64,000 nucleotides of DNA from JAFGUB01 sp050305515 (GTDB taxonomy: Bacteria; Campylobacterota; Campylobacteria; Campylobacterales; Sulfurimonadaceae): assembly GCA_050305515.1 (NCBI GenBank), contig JBNLFL010000042.1, forward strand, positions 1 to 64,000. The letters are read 5' to 3'. The notes beneath the pieces are model-generated. The model worked only from the letters and a program-made list of their open reading frames with translations. It had not been told where the DNA came from and made no database searches. Position 1 is the first letter of the stretch; every line of letters starts with the position of its first letter. Below are positions 8,472 through 16,643 of this stretch, one piece after another. The translations under genes and the position numbers were made by a program.

Positions 8472-9506
8472 ATGCTAAAACGTGCCAAAATCTCCTATCG
8501 GCTCCTGTTGCTGCTTGCCGTAGTGATGGCGGTCGTTCCAATAAACTACTACAGTGTCAGTCATGAATTTCAAAATGCCCGTACCGATGCGGCAGTCATT
8601 AATGCTTTTGGTTTTATTCGCGGTTCGGTGCAACGGCTCGTTAAACTGATGCCCTATGAAGATGTCAGCCCGATTATTGCCGAGATTGATGCACGCTATA
8701 CATTTATCAGTAAGAATTATTTATTGATTGAAGCCAACCAGCACTATTTTGAAACATTCGATTTTGAACCGCAGTATCGTAAAATGCTTCGCTGCTGGGA
8801 TCGTTTCAAACAGCGGCTAGAAAATGAAGATCAGATGCAGATGCTTGAACAGAGTGAAGGGTGCTGGAAGCTGGCTGATGAGGTGTCAAATATTGTCCAG
8901 AAGATTGCAGAGAAAAAACAGGAAGCGTTCAAACAGCACTTCTTCATACGCTTTTTGATTATTTTGAGTATCTTGCTGCTGTTGGCTTATCTCGTTGTAT
9001 TTAACGTGAATCGGCGGCTCGAACGCGATATCATGCTTGATCCGCTAACCGGAGTGAACAATCGTAAATTCTTTCGGCAATATGTCGAACATATGGTGCT
9101 AGATGCCAAGCGCTACAAGAGACCGCTCTCGCTACTTTTTGTCGACATTGACCATTTCAAGCGTATCAATGATCGTTTCGGACACGCTTTTGGTGATGAA
9201 GTCATCAAGGAGTGCGCAAAAACACTTGGACACAGTTTTAGAGCCAGTGACAGGGTGTTCCGTTACGGCGGCGAAGAGTTCGTTGTCGTTATTTACGATT
9301 CGGACAAGGAGGAGGTCAATCAGAGAGCAGAACGTTTTCGCGAACGTATGGAGCAGTTACGTTTTGAAAATCCGCTGATCGTCACTATCAGTGCGGGTGT
9401 CACACAGTATCGTGACAACGAACCTATTGATGTTTTTGTCTCACGTGCGGACAAAGCGATGTACGCCGCCAAAAGAGGTGGCCGCAACAATATTGTATTG
9501 GCCTAG
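8472..9506 (+). CDS. membrane-bound diguanylate cyclase (GGDEF)
   Basis: Makes cyclic di-GMP from two GTP. The 344-residue protein has an N-terminal membrane segment (about 10-27), an extracytoplasmic helical sensor region (30-155) of unknown ligand, a second membrane segment (about 157-177) and a GGDEF domain from residue 190. The active-site loop is GGEEF with an inhibitory I-site RASD five residues before it, so it should be catalytically active and product-inhibited. No EAL domain. A TATAAT box almost abuts the start, so the mRNA may be nearly leaderless. Confidence 0.93.
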   Translation: MLKRAKISYRLLLLLAVVMAVVPINYYSVSHEFQNARTDAAVINAFGFIRGSVQRLVKLMPYEDVSPIIAEIDARYTFISKNYLLIEANQHYFETFDFEPQYRKMLRCWDRFKQRLENEDQMQMLEQSEGCWKLADEVSNIVQKIAEKKQEAFKQHFFIRFLIILSILLLLAYLVVFNVNRRLERDIMLDPLTGVNNRKFFRQYVEHMVLDAKRYKRPLSLLFVDIDHFKRINDRFGHAFGDEVIKECAKTLGHSFRASDRVFRYGGEEFVVVIYDSDKEEVNQRAERFRERMEQLRFENPLIVTISAGVTQYRDNEPIDVFVSRADKAMYAAKRGGRNNIVLA

Positions 9507-9535
9507 AGGGTTCCTAAGAATGTACTCTTGAAAAG

Positions 9536-9967
9536 CTAGAAGGGTTTGATAATAACCAGAGCCACAATCAAAAGCAGCAGCAGGGTCGGCACTTCGTTAT
9601 AAAGACGGAAGAATTTGCCGCTTTTGGTGCAGGCGTCACGCTCAAGTTTTTTCCGCAACATGCCCAGAGAAAAGAAATAGGCGATCAGCAGCGCGACAAA
9701 AAAGAGCTTCGCATGGAACCATCCGCCGGTTTGAAAGATATTGGTAGGATAAAGCCAGATCAGCGTGATTCCCGAAAGCAGCGTCGCCCAGAATGCCGGT
9801 ACACCGATATAGTGAAATATCTTGTATTCCATAATTTTGACGACTTCCACAAAACCCGCATTTTCAGCATGTTCGGCATGGTACACAAAAAGACGGGGCA
9901 GGTAAAAAAGTACGGCAAACCATGAGACCATCGAAATGATGTGAAACCATAAAACCCAGTTGTACAT
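9536..9967 (-). CDS. hemJ: protoporphyrinogen IX oxidase HemJ
   Basis: Inner-membrane enzyme of the HemJ/UPF0093 family, which oxidises protoporphyrinogen IX in haem synthesis. The 142-residue protein has four hydrophobic helices and the conserved histidine in the first one (WVLWFHIISMVSWF) plus the YLPRLFVYH and LYNEVPT motifs. The ATG at 9967 follows GAGGAGTCT; a longer upstream reading frame lacks a ribosome site. That ATG lies inside a one-mismatch copy of the TTACATGTAA palindrome. The upstream neighbour ends nearby on the same strand. Confidence 0.9.
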   Translation of the reverse strand: MYNWVLWFHIISMVSWFAVLFYLPRLFVYHAEHAENAGFVEVVKIMEYKIFHYIGVPAFWATLLSGITLIWLYPTNIFQTGGWFHAKLFFVALLIAYFFSLGMLRKKLERDACTKSGKFFRLYNEVPTLLLLLIVALVIIKPF

Positions 9968-9978
9968 GTAAGACTCCT

Positions 9979-10584
9979 CTAGAAATTTTTTTCGATATGC
10001 AGCATATTGTAGTTGGAACCGCCGCGGTGGACACTGTTGATAAGACCATAGATACCGGAACGGTGTTTGAGCGTCCATCCCAGGTACGTATCGCGCAGCG
10101 GGGTTACATGTAAAAGCCGTCCCACATCAAAATCGAGGCTTACTTCAAGGTAGTTTAGAAAGTGGGAGTTGTTGTCGCTGTTTTCGTTGGCTTCGACTTG
10201 TTCCACCATGGGAACGCCCCATGCGTAGGAGGCTCCCTCCGCAGCACCCAGACGGATGCGGTTACCCCAGAAGTCGGCATTGTAATAGAGTTTCAGGTAG
10301 AGCGTGTTTTCGAAAAAATCATCCTGATAGCCGTTTTCCAAAAATCGGTAGAAACCGCTTTTGATGTAGATTTCAAAGGGGAGCTCGAACTGCCACAGAC
10401 GATACCCGGCATCGATACCGACAACTCCGGTATGAAGCTCATGGCGAGCGGTCTGGGAACTAAGAATCTGGCCGAAATCGTGATGATCCGCATACCCGCC
10501 TGCAAGACGCAGGGAATAGGGCGCCGTTTCCGCAGCGAGTAACAGCTTACATGCAAGCGCGAGAAGGAGAAGACGGAAAATCAA
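9979..10584 (-). CDS. outer-membrane beta-barrel protein, possibly PagL-like
   Basis: A 201-residue exported protein: a signal peptide (MIFRLLLLALACKLLLA) then alternating beta-strand-like sequence ending in an aromatic residue (HIEKNF), typical of a small barrel. The segment TLKHRSGIYG holds a His-x-Ser pair reminiscent of PagL/acyloxyacyl-type lipid A deacylases, but that reading is tentative. It starts with TTG, overlapping the thioredoxin stop (TTGA), so translation is coupled. One TTACATGTAA copy is read as Leu-His-Val. Confidence 0.6.
   Translation of the reverse strand: MIFRLLLLALACKLLLAAETAPYSLRLAGGYADHHDFGQILSSQTARHELHTGVVGIDAGYRLWQFELPFEIYIKSGFYRFLENGYQDDFFENTLYLKLYYNADFWGNRIRLGAAEGASYAWGVPMVEQVEANENSDNNSHFLNYLEVSLDFDVGRLLHVTPLRDTYLGWTLKHRSGIYGLINSVHRGGSNYNMLHIEKNF
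10104..10113. repeat. TTACATGTAA palindrome, copy 3
   Basis: Exact copy inside the outer-membrane protein gene, read as Leu-His-Val. Confidence 0.95.
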
Positions 10585-11009
10585 ATGAAACGTCGTACCC
10601 AGTCGCTCAGCTGGGAAGGGTTTAGCGCTCCCGAGACGCGGTCGACTTCGCGGTTGTTTTTAAAAGCAATAAGGGTTGGAATGGAGCGGATGTCAAAACG
10701 TGCAGCGAGCTGCTGCTGCGCTTCGGTGTCTACTTTGGCGAAACGGGCTTTGAGAGGGAAGTTTTTGGCAGCCTCTTCAAAAGCCGGTGCCATCATTTTG
10801 CAGGGTCCGCACCATGCGGCCCAGAAGTCGACGATCAGAGGAATGTCGTTATTGAGCGCATGAAGTTCAAATGCCGCCGCATCGAGATTGACGGGTTTGG
10901 TATCAAGCAGTGAACCCTTGCAGGCACCGCAGGACGCCTTGGCGTAGTGATCCTTGGGCGGAATGGCATTGACCTTGCCGCAGTGGGGACAAACAACACG
11001 CACGCTCAT
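10581..11009 (-). CDS. trxC: thioredoxin 2 (TrxC-type)
   Basis: Cytoplasmic disulfide reductase. The 142-residue protein has the N-terminal zinc-binding pairs CPHC (7-10) and CGAC (27-30) that define TrxC-type proteins, then a thioredoxin fold with WCGPC at 66-70 and the cis-Pro in RSIPTL. The ATG at 11009 lies immediately after the hpf stop, and its own stop overlaps the next gene, giving an hpf-trxC-OMP unit. TrxC proteins are often linked to oxidative stress; no such regulatory site is visible here. Confidence 0.9.
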   Translation of the reverse strand: MSVRVVCPHCGKVNAIPPKDHYAKASCGACKGSLLDTKPVNLDAAAFELHALNNDIPLIVDFWAAWCGPCKMMAPAFEEAAKNFPLKARFAKVDTEAQQQLAARFDIRSIPTLIAFKNNREVDRVSGALNPSQLSDWVRRFI

Positions 11010-11010
11010 G

Positions 11011-11346
11011 TTACGCCTCTTCGGCAACCTCGAGATCACGAACCGAGGTTTGGTGTTTGTGGTCTTTGACTTTGTCGGCCAGACGGCGAAGCGCTTTGGA
11101 AGTGCGGTCGATGGCAATGTCAATTGCCGCGTCAAGATCCTGATCGTCCTGTTTGACGACGATGGGCTGCTGGTGGGCAATGTGGAGTTCGAATTCGACG
11201 CTGACACCCTCTTTCTCTTTGGAAATGTAGATGTTGGCAGTCGTGATCTCCATGCCATATTTCAAGAATTGTTCTTTAGCAGCCTGAAGGTGGGCACGGG
11301 TGTGGTCGGAGATGTGAATATCTTTTGAACGTGTCTGTACATTCAT
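11011..11346 (-). CDS. hpf: ribosome hibernation promoting factor (short form)
   Basis: A 111-residue HPF/YfiA protein that binds the 30S subunit and silences ribosomes under starvation. The fold pattern and the KALRRLADKVKDHK basic helix match short HPF; the C-terminal dimerisation domain of long HPF is absent. It heads the leftward unit hpf-trxC-OMP and is divergent from trpS across a 139-bp gap. GAAAGGATT precedes the ATG. Confidence 0.88.
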   Translation of the reverse strand: MNVQTRSKDIHISDHTRAHLQAAKEQFLKYGMEITTANIYISKEKEGVSVEFELHIAHQQPIVVKQDDQDLDAAIDIAIDRTSKALRRLADKVKDHKHQTSVRDLEVAEEA

Positions 11347-11450
11347 CGGAAATCCTTTCTATATGTATGTTGTAATAATTATCGTAACACACTTTTCTTA
11401 AATGAAAGAACAAAGGTGTTTTTGAAGGCGGTAGTCTATCATAACTAATC

Positions 11451-11459
11451 TGATATACT
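11451..11459 (+). promoter_or_regulatory. extended -10 promoter of trpS
   Basis: TGATATACT (11451-11459) fits an extended -10 element (TG-N-TATACT), 26 nt before the TTG start. No -35 consensus is apparent. Confidence 0.5.
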
Positions 11460-11485
11460 TTCGCAAACCAAACAAAGGAGGAGTT

Positions 11486-12451
11486 TTGAGACTCTTTACC
11501 GGTATTCAACCCTCGGGTGATCTGCATATCGGCAACTATTTCGGTTCAATCGAGCCGATGGTCGCTGCGCAGAAAGAGCATGACGTGTTCGCTTTTATCG
11601 CCAATTATCACGCGATGACGACGGTCAGTGACGGTGTGCGGCTTGCCGAGCTGACCATGCAGGCGGCAACCGATTTTCTCTCACTGGGCATTGATCCCGA
11701 GAAGAGCACCTTCTGGGTGCAATCCGATGTTAAAGAGGTACTTGAACTCTACTGGCTACTCTCCGGTTTCACGCCGATGGGGCTGCTCGAACGTGCCCAC
11801 AGCTACAAGGACAAGACCGCCAAGGGCATCGCTGCCAATCACAGCCTTTTCAGCTATCCCGTACTGATGGCGGCGGATATATTGCTGTTTGGCTCCGAAG
11901 TCGTACCGGTGGGCAAAGACCAGATCCAGCATGTCGAGATCGCCCGTGATATTGCCATCCGCTTCAATAACGAATACGGTGATATCTTCGTGTTGCCCGA
12001 ATACAAGGTGGATGACAATGTCAAAACCGTTCCCGGAATCGACGGTCAGAAGATGTCCAAGAGCTACGGCAACACCATCAATATTTTCGGTGAAGAGAAG
12101 GCGCAGCAAAAAGTGATCAAGAAGATCGTCACCGATACGGTGCCGATGGAAGAGCCCAAAGAGTGGGTTACATGTAATGTGTACAACATTGCCAAACTCT
12201 TCCTCGACGAAGCCGGGCAGGCAGCGTTGCAACAGCGTTACGTTCAGGGCGGCGAAGGACACGGCCACTTCAAGATCTACCTTGCCGAACTCATCTGGAA
12301 TCACTACGCACCCTACCGCGAACGCCGCGATTACTACGCTGCCCGACAGGACGAAGTACGCGACATTCTCGCCATGGGCGCCGCCAAAGCGCGGGAAACG
12401 GCGCAGCCGATTATTGAAAAAGTGCGCTCGGTGACGGGCATACGCTACTAG
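11486..12451 (+). CDS. trpS: tryptophanyl-tRNA synthetase
   Basis: Class I synthetase charging tRNA-Trp. The HIGH-type motif is PSGDLHIGNYFGS (residues 8-20) and the KMSKS loop is intact (KMSKSYGN, about 191-198). Length of 321 residues is typical. It starts with TTG, chosen because AAAGGAGGAG lies 5-6 nt upstream and the protein then begins RLFTGIQPSG as in relatives. It leads a rightward run trpS-gmhA-gmhB-asparaginase-ccoI-ccoS. One palindrome copy is read as Thr-Cys-Asn. Confidence 0.96.
   Translation: MRLFTGIQPSGDLHIGNYFGSIEPMVAAQKEHDVFAFIANYHAMTTVSDGVRLAELTMQAATDFLSLGIDPEKSTFWVQSDVKEVLELYWLLSGFTPMGLLERAHSYKDKTAKGIAANHSLFSYPVLMAADILLFGSEVVPVGKDQIQHVEIARDIAIRFNNEYGDIFVLPEYKVDDNVKTVPGIDGQKMSKSYGNTINIFGEEKAQQKVIKKIVTDTVPMEEPKEWVTCNVYNIAKLFLDEAGQAALQQRYVQGGEGHGHFKIYLAELIWNHYAPYRERRDYYAARQDEVRDILAMGAAKARETAQPIIEKVRSVTGIRY
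12168..12177. repeat. TTACATGTAA palindrome, copy 4
   Basis: Exact copy inside trpS, read as Thr-Cys-Asn. Confidence 0.95.
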
Positions 12452-12459
12452 GAGAGACG

Positions 12460-13050
12460 ATGAAAGCATTTATCAGCAATCAGATCGCGGACTCTGCCGC
12501 GACAAAACAGAAAATTCTTGAAGATGACGCGCTGCTTGAGACCATTGCCAGTGTGGCCAAAGCGTGTGTTAATGTCTATAAAAACGGTAAAAAAACCCTG
12601 CTGGCGGGCAATGGCGGTTCGGCGGCCGACGCGCAGCACATTGCTGCCGAGCTGGTGGGGCGCTACGGGTTTGACCGCCCTTCCATTCCTTCCATTGCAC
12701 TCACAACGGACAGCTCCAACCTGACAGCCATCGGCAACGACTACGGCTATGACAAAGTCTTTTCGCGTCAGCTTGAGGGGATGGCGGTTGAAGGCGACCT
12801 GTTTATAGGTATCTCCACGTCGGGCAATTCGCAAAATGTGATCAACGCATTTGAGAGTGCCGCGTCCAAAGGTGTGACGACCGTGGCACTCGTAGGACGT
12901 GACGGCGGCAAGATGGCGCAAATGGCGGATTACGCTATTGTGGTGCCCTCCAATGCCACGCCGCGTATTCAGGAGTCGCACATTCTCATTGGCCATATTC
13001 TTTGCGACATTATCGAAAAAGAGCTCTTTGGAGAGGGTGTTGGCGCATAA
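12460..13050 (+). CDS. gmhA: sedoheptulose-7-phosphate isomerase
   Basis: First step of heptose synthesis for lipopolysaccharide core: isomerises sedoheptulose 7-phosphate to heptose 7-phosphate. The 196-residue SIS-domain protein has GNGGSAADAQHIAAELVGRY (about 50-69) and the STSGNSQNVINA sugar-phosphate loop. It follows trpS by 8 nt with an AGGAGAG ribosome site and overlaps gmhB by 14 nt. The later pathway genes hldD and hldE lie 10 kb away. Confidence 0.95.
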   Translation: MKAFISNQIADSAATKQKILEDDALLETIASVAKACVNVYKNGKKTLLAGNGGSAADAQHIAAELVGRYGFDRPSIPSIALTTDSSNLTAIGNDYGYDKVFSRQLEGMAVEGDLFIGISTSGNSQNVINAFESAASKGVTTVALVGRDGGKMAQMADYAIVVPSNATPRIQESHILIGHILCDIIEKELFGEGVGA

Positions 13051-13552
13051 AGCCCTCTTTCTCGACCGCGACGGCGTGATCAACGTCGATCACGACTATG
13101 TATATAAAACGGAAGATTTCGAGTTCATTGACGGCATTTTCGAGCTGGTCAGGCAGTTCCACGAAGCGGGCTATCTGGTATTTGTGGTCACCAATCAGTC
13201 AGGGATTGCTAGAGGCTTTTACAGCGAAGAAGATCTTTTACATGTAAGCGCGTGGATGTGTGAGCAGTTTGAAAAAAAAGGCGGCAGGATCACGCAGGTC
13301 TATTATTGCCCGCACCATCCAGAAATCACCGGATCGTGCCGTTGCCGCAAACCAAGCCCCGGAATGTTGCTCGATGCAAAAAAAGCGTATGATATCGATA
13401 TGAAACACTCCCTCATGATCGGCGATAAAGAGCGCGATATCGAAGCGGCCATCGGGGCCGGCGTGGAAGATACAATTCTTCTGACGCATCAAAGCGGTAT
13501 CAACACGAAAGCGCGCCGCGTGATCCATTCGCTCAAAGAGCTTTTATGCTGA
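13037..13552 (+). CDS. gmhB: heptose-1,7-bisphosphate phosphatase
   Basis: HAD-family phosphatase removing the C7 phosphate of heptose 1,7-bisphosphate. The nucleophile motif is LFLDRDGVIN at the N-terminus, followed by VTNQSGIARG and a zinc-binding loop with CPHHPE and CRCRKP, as in E. coli GmhB. The likely start is the GTG at 13037 (171 residues); a TTG at 13040 is an alternative. It overlaps gmhA at its start and the asparaginase gene at its end. Confidence 0.93.
   Translation: MLAHKALFLDRDGVINVDHDYVYKTEDFEFIDGIFELVRQFHEAGYLVFVVTNQSGIARGFYSEEDLLHVSAWMCEQFEKKGGRITQVYYCPHHPEITGSCRCRKPSPGMLLDAKKAYDIDMKHSLMIGDKERDIEAAIGAGVEDTILLTHQSGINTKARRVIHSLKELLC
13238..13247. repeat. TTACATGTAA palindrome, copy 5
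   Basis: Exact copy inside gmhB, read as Leu-His-Val. Confidence 0.95.
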
Positions 13553-14031
13553 TTTTAAATACCGGCGGCACCTTCAACAAACGCTACAACCCCATCAGCG
13601 GTGCGCTTGAAGTCCCTTATGACAACCGCGCCGTCGAGACGGTGCTTCAGGCGTTACATGTAAGCAGTGAGGGGCTTGCGGGCGTTGTCTATAAAGATTC
13701 GCTCGATATGGACGCCAATGATCGCAAAATGATCGCCGGTATCATCCTGGAGTCGAAAGAGCGGGATGTGGTGATTGTCCACGGAACGGATACCATGCAC
13801 CTTAGTGCGACCGTGCTTGCCGGAGTTGTCGAGAACAAGCGCATCGTCATCACCGGGGCGATGGTGCCTTACAGCATCGATCCCGTTGAAGCCACTGCCA
13901 ATCTGGCAATGGCGCTGGGTTTTTTACAGGGCGAGAGCGGCGAGGGGGTCTACATCTGCATGAGCGGCATGGTCGCGGCGCATGATGAGATTGCAAAAAA
14001 TCGTGTCAGGGGAGTGTTCGAGCGTGTCTAA
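13546..14031 (+). CDS. stand-alone asparaginase N-terminal-domain protein
   Basis: A 161-residue protein matching only the N-terminal catalytic half of type I/II L-asparaginase: the first threonine motif NTGGTF (residues 5-10) and the second catalytic motif VHGTDTM (about 78-84) are both present. The C-terminal domain that normally completes the dimer interface is missing, and the sequence ends cleanly where that domain would start, so this seems a genuine short form rather than a break. Substrate unknown. It overlaps gmhB by 7 nt and ccoI by 8 nt. Confidence 0.8.
   Translation: MLILNTGGTFNKRYNPISGALEVPYDNRAVETVLQALHVSSEGLAGVVYKDSLDMDANDRKMIAGIILESKERDVVIVHGTDTMHLSATVLAGVVENKRIVITGAMVPYSIDPVEATANLAMALGFLQGESGEGVYICMSGMVAAHDEIAKNRVRGVFERV
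13654..13663. repeat. TTACATGTAA palindrome, copy 6
   Basis: Exact copy inside the asparaginase-domain gene, read as Leu-His-Val. Confidence 0.95.
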
Positions 14032-16414
14032 AATTGCCTGCAGCCACTGCCATCTGGAGTTTGATGAAAGCGTGATGATCGAAGACGGCAGTAAGCATTT
14101 CTGCTGCAAGGGGTGTCAGGGCATTTATCATCTGCTCAAAGACGAAGGGCTGGAGAGCTTTTACGACAAGATGGGCGACACCAAACTCGCTCCTCCTACC
14201 GAACAGTTCGAGGATAGCGAAAACTTTAACGCCCCTGCTTTTTACGAGCGTTTCGTTACATGTAACGATGAGGGTTTCAGTGAAGTTTCGCTCATCATCG
14301 AGGGAATCCACTGTGCGGCCTGTGTCTGGCTGAATGAAAAAGCGCTGCATAAAATGGATGGCGTCATCGAGGCGGACATCAACTTCACGACCAACAAAGC
14401 GCGCATCGTCTGGAGCGATGATGTTCTGAAACTCTCGCAAATTATCGACATGATCCGTGCCATCGGTTACGACGCCTTCCCGTATGACCGTACTATTCAG
14501 GAGGCGCGCGCCAACAAGGAACGCAAAGACTATTACCTTCGCATGGCGGTTGCCGGATTTTCGCTGATGAACATGATGTCCATCTCCTTTGCGCAGTATC
14601 ACGGCTATTTTAGCGGTATTGCCGAAGATATCGTCACCATCCTCAACGTCGGGGAGTGGGTGCTCTCTACGCCGGTGCTTTTCTACAGCGGCTGGGTTTT
14701 CTTCCGCGGCGCCTATTACGGCATGAAAAACAAGATCGTCAATATGGACCTGCTGGTGGCCACCGGTGCCGTACTGACCTATTTTTACTCTATCTATATC
14801 ACGCTGCTTGGGCTTGGCGAAGCCTATTTCGACTCGGTGACGATGATCATCGCTTTTGTGCTTTTTGGAAAATTTCTCGAAGTCATCAGCCGAAAGAATG
14901 CCGCGGATACGCTCGATATCATCTCCAAACATGTTCCCAATGAAGTCAATGTCGTTGAAGGCGGGAATGTTCGTTCCGTGAAGGTCAATGATGTTGCCGT
15001 GGGTGCGGTGATCGCGCTGCGTTCGGGAGAGAAAGCCGCTCTTGACGGGGAGGTGCTTTCGGGCGAAGGAAATATGGATGAGTCGAGCCTGACCGGAGAG
15101 AGCCATCCGATATTTAAAAGCAGCGGCGATACCATCATCAGCGGGACTGCCAGCATTGACGCGACGCTGCACTACCGTGTCACACGTGATTTTGCCCACT
15201 CGACACTGAGCAACCTGATGGCGATGCTCGAAAACGCCATGCGCAAAAAACCGCATATCGAGCAGTTGGCGAACCGGATTTCGGAGTGGTTTTCCACGAC
15301 TATTCTGGTGCTCGCGGTCGTGACTTTCATTGTCTGGTATTTCTGGCCGCACGATTTCAACACGGCGTTTATGGTAGGTATTTCGGTTATTATCATCGCC
15401 TGCCCCTGCGCGCTGGCGCTGGCTACGCCCGTAGCGACACTGGTGGGGCTGGGACTGGGCGCGCGCCGCGGTATTTTGTTTAAAAGCGCGGCGCAGCTCG
15501 AGACGATGGCAAACATTGACACCGTCATTTTCGATAAAACCGGTTCACTCACCGTCGGCCGCCCCGAAGTGGTTCATGTCACATGGCTGCAGGAAAGCGA
15601 CACGGTCAAAGCCGCCGTGACGGCGCTGGTGCGCGCTTCCAAACATCCTGTTGCCCAGGGCGTGGCGCGTTATCTCTCAGACGCAACGGATGTTTCTTTG
15701 AGTCCAGAATCTTACGAAGAGGTCTCCGCGCGCGGCATGCGCGCAAGATTGCAGGGCAAAACACTGCTTGGTGGAAGTGCGCTTATGATGCGTGAAGCGG
15801 GTATCGATGTCAAAGCCTCCTCCCGCAGCAGTTTCTATTTTGCGATGGACGGTGTGCTTTATGCCCATTTTGAACTCGAAGATACGCTCAAGCCCAATGC
15901 CGCGGAGACTGTGGCGCTGCTGCAACGCCACGGCATCGAGGTGATGATGCTGACCGGCGATCATGAAGCGGCTGCCGCGGAGATTGCCAAAGCCGTAGGC
16001 GTGACGCACTTCAAAGCTCATCAGACCCCTTCGGACAAAGAAAGCGCCGTGGTCGCCCTGCAAAACGAAGGCAAGAAGGTAATGATGGTCGGGGACGGCG
16101 TCAATGACATTCTGGCGCTCGCGCGTGCCGATATCGGCATCAGCATGGGGCGCGGCAGCGATATCGCCATTGAAGTGAGTGATGTGGTGCTGCTGAATGA
16201 TTCGCTCAAATCGCTGGGAGAGTCCTATAAGATTGCCCGGACAACCTTCAAACTGGTTAAACAGAACCTCGGTCTTTCCCTGCTGTATAATGCCATTACG
16301 ATCCCGCTGGCAATGGCGGGTTACATCATTCCGCTGGTGGCGGCAGTGTCCATGTCACTGAGTTCCATTCTGGTGGTACTCAATGCGATGCGCATCCGCT
16401 ACAGCTGGAAGTAA
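14024..16414 (+). CDS. ccoI: CcoI/FixI-type copper-transporting P-type ATPase
   Basis: Exports copper from the cytoplasm for assembly of cbb3-type cytochrome c oxidase. From the GTG at 14024 it is 796 residues: an N-terminal Cys-rich metal-binding domain (CSHC, HFCCKGC, typical of FixI), an HMA domain with CAAC, eight membrane helices with the CPCALALATP ion motif, the TGES actuator, FDKTGSLT phosphorylation site and GDGVNDILAL hinge. An AGGGGAG ribosome site precedes this GTG; an earlier ATG at 13982 would add residues unlike the family. CcoS follows directly. Confidence 0.94.
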   Translation: MSKIACSHCHLEFDESVMIEDGSKHFCCKGCQGIYHLLKDEGLESFYDKMGDTKLAPPTEQFEDSENFNAPAFYERFVTCNDEGFSEVSLIIEGIHCAACVWLNEKALHKMDGVIEADINFTTNKARIVWSDDVLKLSQIIDMIRAIGYDAFPYDRTIQEARANKERKDYYLRMAVAGFSLMNMMSISFAQYHGYFSGIAEDIVTILNVGEWVLSTPVLFYSGWVFFRGAYYGMKNKIVNMDLLVATGAVLTYFYSIYITLLGLGEAYFDSVTMIIAFVLFGKFLEVISRKNAADTLDIISKHVPNEVNVVEGGNVRSVKVNDVAVGAVIALRSGEKAALDGEVLSGEGNMDESSLTGESHPIFKSSGDTIISGTASIDATLHYRVTRDFAHSTLSNLMAMLENAMRKKPHIEQLANRISEWFSTTILVLAVVTFIVWYFWPHDFNTAFMVGISVIIIACPCALALATPVATLVGLGLGARRGILFKSAAQLETMANIDTVIFDKTGSLTVGRPEVVHVTWLQESDTVKAAVTALVRASKHPVAQGVARYLSDATDVSLSPESYEEVSARGMRARLQGKTLLGGSALMMREAGIDVKASSRSSFYFAMDGVLYAHFELEDTLKPNAAETVALLQRHGIEVMMLTGDHEAAAAEIAKAVGVTHFKAHQTPSDKESAVVALQNEGKKVMMVGDGVNDILALARADIGISMGRGSDIAIEVSDVVLLNDSLKSLGESYKIARTTFKLVKQNLGLSLLYNAITIPLAMAGYIIPLVAAVSMSLSSILVVLNAMRIRYSWK
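14256..14265. repeat. TTACATGTAA palindrome, copy 7
   Basis: Exact copy inside ccoI, read as Thr-Cys-Asn. Flanks extend it to the 14-bp palindrome CGTTACATGTAACG. Confidence 0.95.
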
Positions 16415-16423
16415 GGAGTCATG

Positions 16424-16642
16424 ATGGACAGTTGGGTCATAGCACTGATGCTGGGCGCTTCCATTTTTCTTGGAGGTCTGGCGCTGATAGCGTTTCTTTG
16501 GGGCATTAAAAGCGGACAGTTCGACGATGAGAAAAAGTTTCTCAATCAGGCCCGTTTTGACAACGATGGCGATCTGAACGAAGCGGCTGAAAAAGAGCGG
16601 AAAAAAGAGGCGCTGAAGAAAAAGGCATACCGACCCGAATAA
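16424..16642 (+). CDS. ccoS: cbb3 oxidase maturation protein CcoS
   Basis: A 72-residue single-span membrane protein needed to insert cofactors into cbb3 oxidase. It shows the family pattern: one N-terminal helix (about 5-27) followed by FLWGIKSGQFDDEK and a charged tail. The ATG at 16424 is favoured over the adjacent one at 16421 because AAGGAG is then 5 nt away. It lies 9 nt after ccoI and converges on tonB with only 1 bp between stops. Confidence 0.9.
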   Translation: MDSWVIALMLGASIFLGGLALIAFLWGIKSGQFDDEKKFLNQARFDNDGDLNEAAEKERKKEALKKKAYRPE

Positions 16643-16643
16643 A

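Noticed and set aside
14006..15352. 448-codon open frame antisense to ccoI
   Set aside because: Shadow of the P-type ATPase gene; His/Arg-rich and motif-free.
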